Origin: Methanoculleus sp.
GTDB lineage: Archaea; Halobacteriota; Methanomicrobia; Methanomicrobiales; Methanoculleaceae
DNA length: 7,602 bases
Assembly: GCA_028698765.1 (NCBI GenBank)
Contig: JAQVVW010000059.1
Span: forward strand, 1 to 7,602
Direction: 5' to 3'
Of this stretch, positions 5,002 through 7,602 are shown piece after piece. The notes beneath the pieces were generated by a model that had not been told where the DNA came from, did no database searches, and worked only from the letters and a program-made list of their open reading frames with translations. The stretch's first letter is position 1; each line of letters begins with the position of its first letter. Both the position numbers and the translations under genes were made by a program.

Positions 5002-5085
5002 TCAGGCCTTCCTGCACTCCGTCACCTCCTCGATCAGCCCGTCCCGGAGGGTGACGACCCGGCAGAAGTACTCTTTGTGCCAGTC
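5002..5085 (-). pseudogene. Cut-off C-terminal part of the ABC ATPase
   Basis: After the TAG at 5088-5086 the same frame stays open for 27 codons and ends with TGA at 5004-5002. It reads D-W-H-K-E-Y-F-C-R-V-V-T-L-R-D-G-L-I-E-E and onward. This is the usual end of LolD/MacB-type ATPases, in which the H-loop histidine is followed by a helix and a strand with the pattern R-V-V-x-L-R-D-G-x-I. Changing the TAG to GAG would restore the common V-S-H-E sequence, so a single G to T change explains the break. If the TAG is real and is read as stop, these residues are not made. Confidence 0.8.
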
Positions 5086-5688
5086 CTAGTGCGAGACCAT
5101 CACGATCGTCTGGTCGAGTTCCTCGTTTAGCCGTGCAAAGAGATCGAGGATGCTCTTCGAGGTCTGACTGTCCAGGTTCGCGCAGGGTTCGTCGGCGAGC
5201 AGGATGCTCGGACTGTTCACGAGCGCCCGGGCTATCGCGACGCGCTGCTGCTCGCCGCCGGAGAGTTCGCTCTGCCGGTGATCCATCCGGTCGCCAAGAC
5301 CGACTCGCCGGAGGATCTCGGCGCTCCGCTCGAGGTACTCGTCCTTCGGCGTGCCCCGGACGAGCGGCGTTAAGTAGACGTTCTCAAGCGCGGTGAGTTC
5401 CCCGATCAGCGCGTAGTCCTGGAAGACGTAGCCGAGCCGGTTCAGCCGGAAGAGGGTTCGCCGGTGGTCGGAGAGGCCGAGGACGTCCGTCCCGTCGATC
5501 GTGACTCTTCCGGACGTAGGGCGGTCGAGGAGCCCGAGGATGTGGAGGAGCGTCGATTTGCCGCTGCCGCTCGCCCCCATGATCCCGACGAACTCTCCTT
5601 TTGCGACCTCAAGCGAGACGCCCGCAAGGGCCCGGACCTCCACGTTCCCCATTGTGTAGACCCTCGTGAGGTTTTCCGCGACGATCAT
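5086..5688 (-). CDS. ABC transporter ATPase (LolD/MacB/FtsE type), cut by in-frame TAG
   Basis: The 200-residue product powers the adjacent FtsX-type permease by ATP hydrolysis at the inner face of the membrane. All motifs are present: Walker A G-A-S-G-S-G-K-S-T (38-46), Q-loop Q90, signature L-S-G-G-E-Q-Q-R-V (142-150), Walker B I-L-L-A-D-E-P (162-168) with D-loop N-L-D (171-173), and the H-loop histidine H200. The TAG comes directly after H200, so the protein ends about 27 residues short of the family norm of about 225-230; the missing part is still readable downstream. GGGGGTGA four bases before the ATG supports the start, and only four bases separate it from the permease stop. Truncation here removes the last helix and strand of the nucleotide-binding domain and may weaken folding or dimerisation. 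A sequencing or assembly error is a serious alternative. Confidence 0.92.
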   Translation of the reverse strand: MIVAENLTRVYTMGNVEVRALAGVSLEVAKGEFVGIMGASGSGKSTLLHILGLLDRPTSGRVTIDGTDVLGLSDHRRTLFRLNRLGYVFQDYALIGELTALENVYLTPLVRGTPKDEYLERSAEILRRVGLGDRMDHRQSELSGGEQQRVAIARALVNSPSILLADEPCANLDSQTSKSILDLFARLNEELDQTIVMVSH

Positions 5689-5692
5689 CCTT

Positions 5693-6895
5693 TCACCCCC
5701 TGATCGCGGTGAGGATATCCTCCCGCGCGATCCGCCACGCCGGGACGTAGCCCGCCACCACCGAGACTGCGAAGAGGCTCGCGATGCTCCGGAGGATGGC
5801 CGACGCCTCCACGTCCGGGTAGACCGGGCCGCCGGGGAAGACGAGCGGGTAGGCGGTAAGGTAGGCCGATACCCCGGCGTTCAGGACTATCCCGACGAGC
5901 GCCCCGACGGCGGTGATGAAGAGCACCTGGAGGACGTAAGAGTTGATGATGATCTGCTGGTCGATACCGATCGCCTTCAAGATCCCGATCTGCCGGCGCC
6001 GGTTCACGGTGTTGATGAAGATCACGATGAAGACCACCACGATGGCGATGATCAGGCTGACGAGCGTCGAGATGGCGTTGATGATGTTGAAACTCTGGAT
6101 CGCCTGGTCGACGAACCCGCCCGACTTCTCCCGGAACGTCCAGACATCCTCCTGGATGCCGTAGGAGAGGATCTCCGTCTTGTAATCCTCCTCCCTGCCG
6201 TTGACCGCAGTCTTCACCAGGATCATGGATGCCTGGTCGTCGAGCCCGAGCACCCCGCTCATCTCACGGGTGGTGACGAAGGCCGCCGTATCGACGCCGA
6301 AGGACTGTGTCTCGAAGATCCCCTTCACCCGGTAGGTTCGCGTCTCGCCGTTCGGATAGGCCACCTCTACCGAATCGCCGACCCCGACCCCCTCAAGCGA
6401 GGGAAGGCCGCCCGCCTCCTTCCCTTCCGTCCCCGCGAGGGTCATGCCGATGACGATTGCATCGGTGTCCCCATTTGAGAGGAACTCCCCCGCGGTCATG
6501 TAATCGGCGATCCTGGTCACCGATCGCTCGTCTTCCGGGGTTATGCCGTAGAGCGTGCTCGCGGCGTTGCGGCCCCGGTGCGAAAACGTCACCCCGGCGG
6601 CTATCCGGGGCGACGTGCCCGTGATCCCCGGGATCTGCTCGAGCCTCCTCTGGAGGCCGTCCACGCCGTCGATGTAGCGGCTGCCTTCCCGGGGCTCGAT
6701 GACCAGGTTCCCGAGGTCGAAGTCGATCGACTGGGTCTCGAAGGTCACGACAACCCCGGAGATGATGGAGGGCAGGAAGACCAGGTTCACGAAGATGAGG
6801 GCGATGATCATGATGGTGAGGGCGAACGTCCCCCGGCTCCCGCGCTGGATCGACTTCCACGCCAGGAACGCGGAGACCCTGATCCCTGAGAACAC
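5693..6895 (-). CDS. MacB/FtsX-type ABC transporter permease
   Basis: This membrane subunit of about 400 residues has one helix near the N-terminus (about 25-47), a large extracytoplasmic domain of the MacB periplasmic-core type (about 52-265), and three C-terminal helices (about 273-297, 319-342 and 365-385). The cytoplasmic segment N-R-R-R-Q-I-G-I-L-K-A-I-G-I after the second helix is the typical FtsX-domain coupling region touching the ATPase. Such permeases do not carry substrates through a pore; they move the extracellular domain to extract lipids or lipoproteins or to drive enzymes. Two GTG starts are possible. The one at 6904 overlaps the previous stop (GTGA) but lies one base from GGAGG. 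The one at 6895 lies ten bases from it, so I choose the latter; the first would add three residues. Translation is probably coupled to the upstream gene. Confidence 0.93.
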   Translation of the reverse strand: MFSGIRVSAFLAWKSIQRGSRGTFALTIMIIALIFVNLVFLPSIISGVVVTFETQSIDFDLGNLVIEPREGSRYIDGVDGLQRRLEQIPGITGTSPRIAAGVTFSHRGRNAASTLYGITPEDERSVTRIADYMTAGEFLSNGDTDAIVIGMTLAGTEGKEAGGLPSLEGVGVGDSVEVAYPNGETRTYRVKGIFETQSFGVDTAAFVTTREMSGVLGLDDQASMILVKTAVNGREEDYKTEILSYGIQEDVWTFREKSGGFVDQAIQSFNIINAISTLVSLIIAIVVVFIVIFINTVNRRRQIGILKAIGIDQQIIINSYVLQVLFITAVGALVGIVLNAGVSAYLTAYPLVFPGGPVYPDVEASAILRSIASLFAVSVVAGYVPAWRIAREDILTAIRG

Positions 6896-6900
6896 TGCGG

Positions 6901-7602
6901 TCACTCCTCCTTTCGCCGCCGGTACCAGTAGATCGCGACAGCGACGGCGACGATGAGGACGGCTGCCGCGACGGCGATCACCGGGACCGGATTCTGCCCG
7001 GTGACGATGATCTGCAGGGGTTGCCGGACGGTGTGTTCGCCGTAGTCGTCGGTGTACCGGATGACGAGGGTGTAGCCGAAATCCCCCGCCTCGTCGGTTG
7101 CGAGGGAGAAGACGGCGGGCCCATCGTTCCCCGGCTCGATCGTCCCGAGGAACGCCTCTTTTGAGCCAGAAAAGGCGAGACCCTCGATCGTCGCCCTGAC
7201 CGACTCCGCGTCGGCCGTCCCGGTGTTCTGCAGCCGGATCGTCAGGTCGACCGTATCCCCGGCGGCGATCCGGGCGGGTTCGGTCCTGATGGAGGCGACA
7301 CCCATCTCGGCGCTGCCGACGATGGGAACCCCGATCGTCGCGACCTGCCGCGACGGCGCGAGGTCGGCGCCCCGGTAATCGACGCTGACCTCGATCGGGG
7401 TAAGCCCGAGCGGCGCGCTCGTATCGGTCTCGAAGGTCAGGTTCAGGACGGCGTCTCCTCCCGCCTCGAGTTCGGGGATGTAGTAGTTCTCCGCGTTCCG
7501 CGGGGCGATCCCACCGGATGTCGCGTTGACGCCGATGGAAATGTCGTTTGCGGTGGCCCGGCCGTCGTTATGAATGGTCAGGGTGACGTTGAAGGGGTCG
7601 CC
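6901..7602 (-). CDS. COG1361/CARDB-like extracellular protein with C-terminal anchor, 5' end outside window
   Basis: The frame is open from the window edge to the TGA at 6903-6901 (233 residues seen), so the N-terminus is missing; the Met at 7305 is internal. Two immunoglobulin-like beta domains of the CARDB/NEW3 type are visible, about 1-95 and 100-200. Each has the hallmark of 'L-T-I-x-N-x-G-x-A-x-A' near its start: T-L-T-I-H-N-D-G-R-A at 7-16 and T-I-R-L-Q-N-T-G-T-A at 121-130. Residues 206-226 form a membrane helix followed by R-R-R-K-E-E inside the cell. Three sequons (N5, N26, N54) lie in the first domain. In archaea, COG1361 proteins often precede an FtsX permease and ATPase, so it may be the extracellular partner of this transporter, comparable in place to the adaptor of MacAB systems. 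That role is inferred from the gene order and overlap. Confidence 0.88.
   Translation of the reverse strand, partial: GDPFNVTLTIHNDGRATANDISIGVNATSGGIAPRNAENYYIPELEAGGDAVLNLTFETDTSAPLGLTPIEVSVDYRGADLAPSRQVATIGVPIVGSAEMGVASIRTEPARIAAGDTVDLTIRLQNTGTADAESVRATIEGLAFSGSKEAFLGTIEPGNDGPAVFSLATDEAGDFGYTLVIRYTDDYGEHTVRQPLQIIVTGQNPVPVIAVAAAVLIVAVAVAIYWYRRRKEE
6906..6910 (-). promoter_or_regulatory. Ribosome binding site deciding the permease start
   Basis: The GGAGG (within AAAGGAGGA) lies inside the last codons of the upstream gene. It is one base from GTG 6904 and ten bases from GTG 6895. Normal spacing favours the second. Confidence 0.6.

Noticed and set aside
5086..5088. TAG as a pyrrolysine codon
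   Set aside because: Not supported as first choice: pyrrolysine is not expected in this group, TAG is used as a plain stop in two other genes here, and Glu fits the family at this place.
5666..6478. A 270-codon open frame on the plus strand
   Set aside because: It is fully antisense to the permease and ATPase start, is rich in Asp, Arg and Glu, and has no recognisable domain.

Overview
The window looks like a piece of a GC-rich methanogenic archaeon of the order Methanomicrobiales, most like Methanoculleus. This is inferred from gene content and style, not from a search. The promoters have archaeal TATA boxes, and one gene appears leaderless. Secreted proteins have Thr/Pro/Ala-rich linkers and many N-glycosylation sequons. 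One small surface protein resembles DUF3821, and the others are a TolB-like propeller protein, a chagasin-like lipoprotein and a COG1361-type surface protein beside an FtsX permease and a LolD-type ATPase. There are no RNA genes, CRISPR arrays or recognisable transposase genes.

Layout. Bases 1-711 (minus) hold the 5' part of a secreted beta-propeller protein. Bases 712-1051 are non-coding, with its promoter and two hairpins. Bases 1052-1597 (minus) encode a small secreted protein with a C-terminal anchor. A divergent promoter region then leads to a metallo-beta-lactamase-fold hydrolase on the plus strand (1765-2526). This converges on a chagasin-type protease-inhibitor lipoprotein (2550-3032, minus). 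A 213-bp divergent regulatory region separates that gene from a Trp-rich lipoprotein of unknown function (3246-3845, plus). The latter ends three bases from a convergent SAM-dependent methyltransferase (3849-4439, minus). A DUF1059 mini-protein follows (4537-4713, minus). Next comes an intergenic stretch holding a 113-bp element bounded by inverted repeats (4846-4958).

The right third is one minus-strand operon read from beyond base 7602. It encodes an extracellular COG1361/CARDB-like protein with a C-terminal anchor, then a MacB/FtsX-type permease, then a LolD/MacB-type ATPase. The genes overlap or nearly touch and probably form one three-part transporter acting on the cell envelope. The ATPase frame is cut by an in-frame TAG directly after the H-loop histidine, and the rest of the usual C-terminus is still readable downstream.

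The points most worth a second look are the amber codon in the ATPase, the HGHPEN variant of the metal-binding motif in the hydrolase, the hairpin that holds this gene's ribosome binding site and ends at its start codon, and the inverted-repeat element at 4846-4958. I did not find a clear, wholly new multi-gene system. Most of the window is cell-envelope and housekeeping accessory content.
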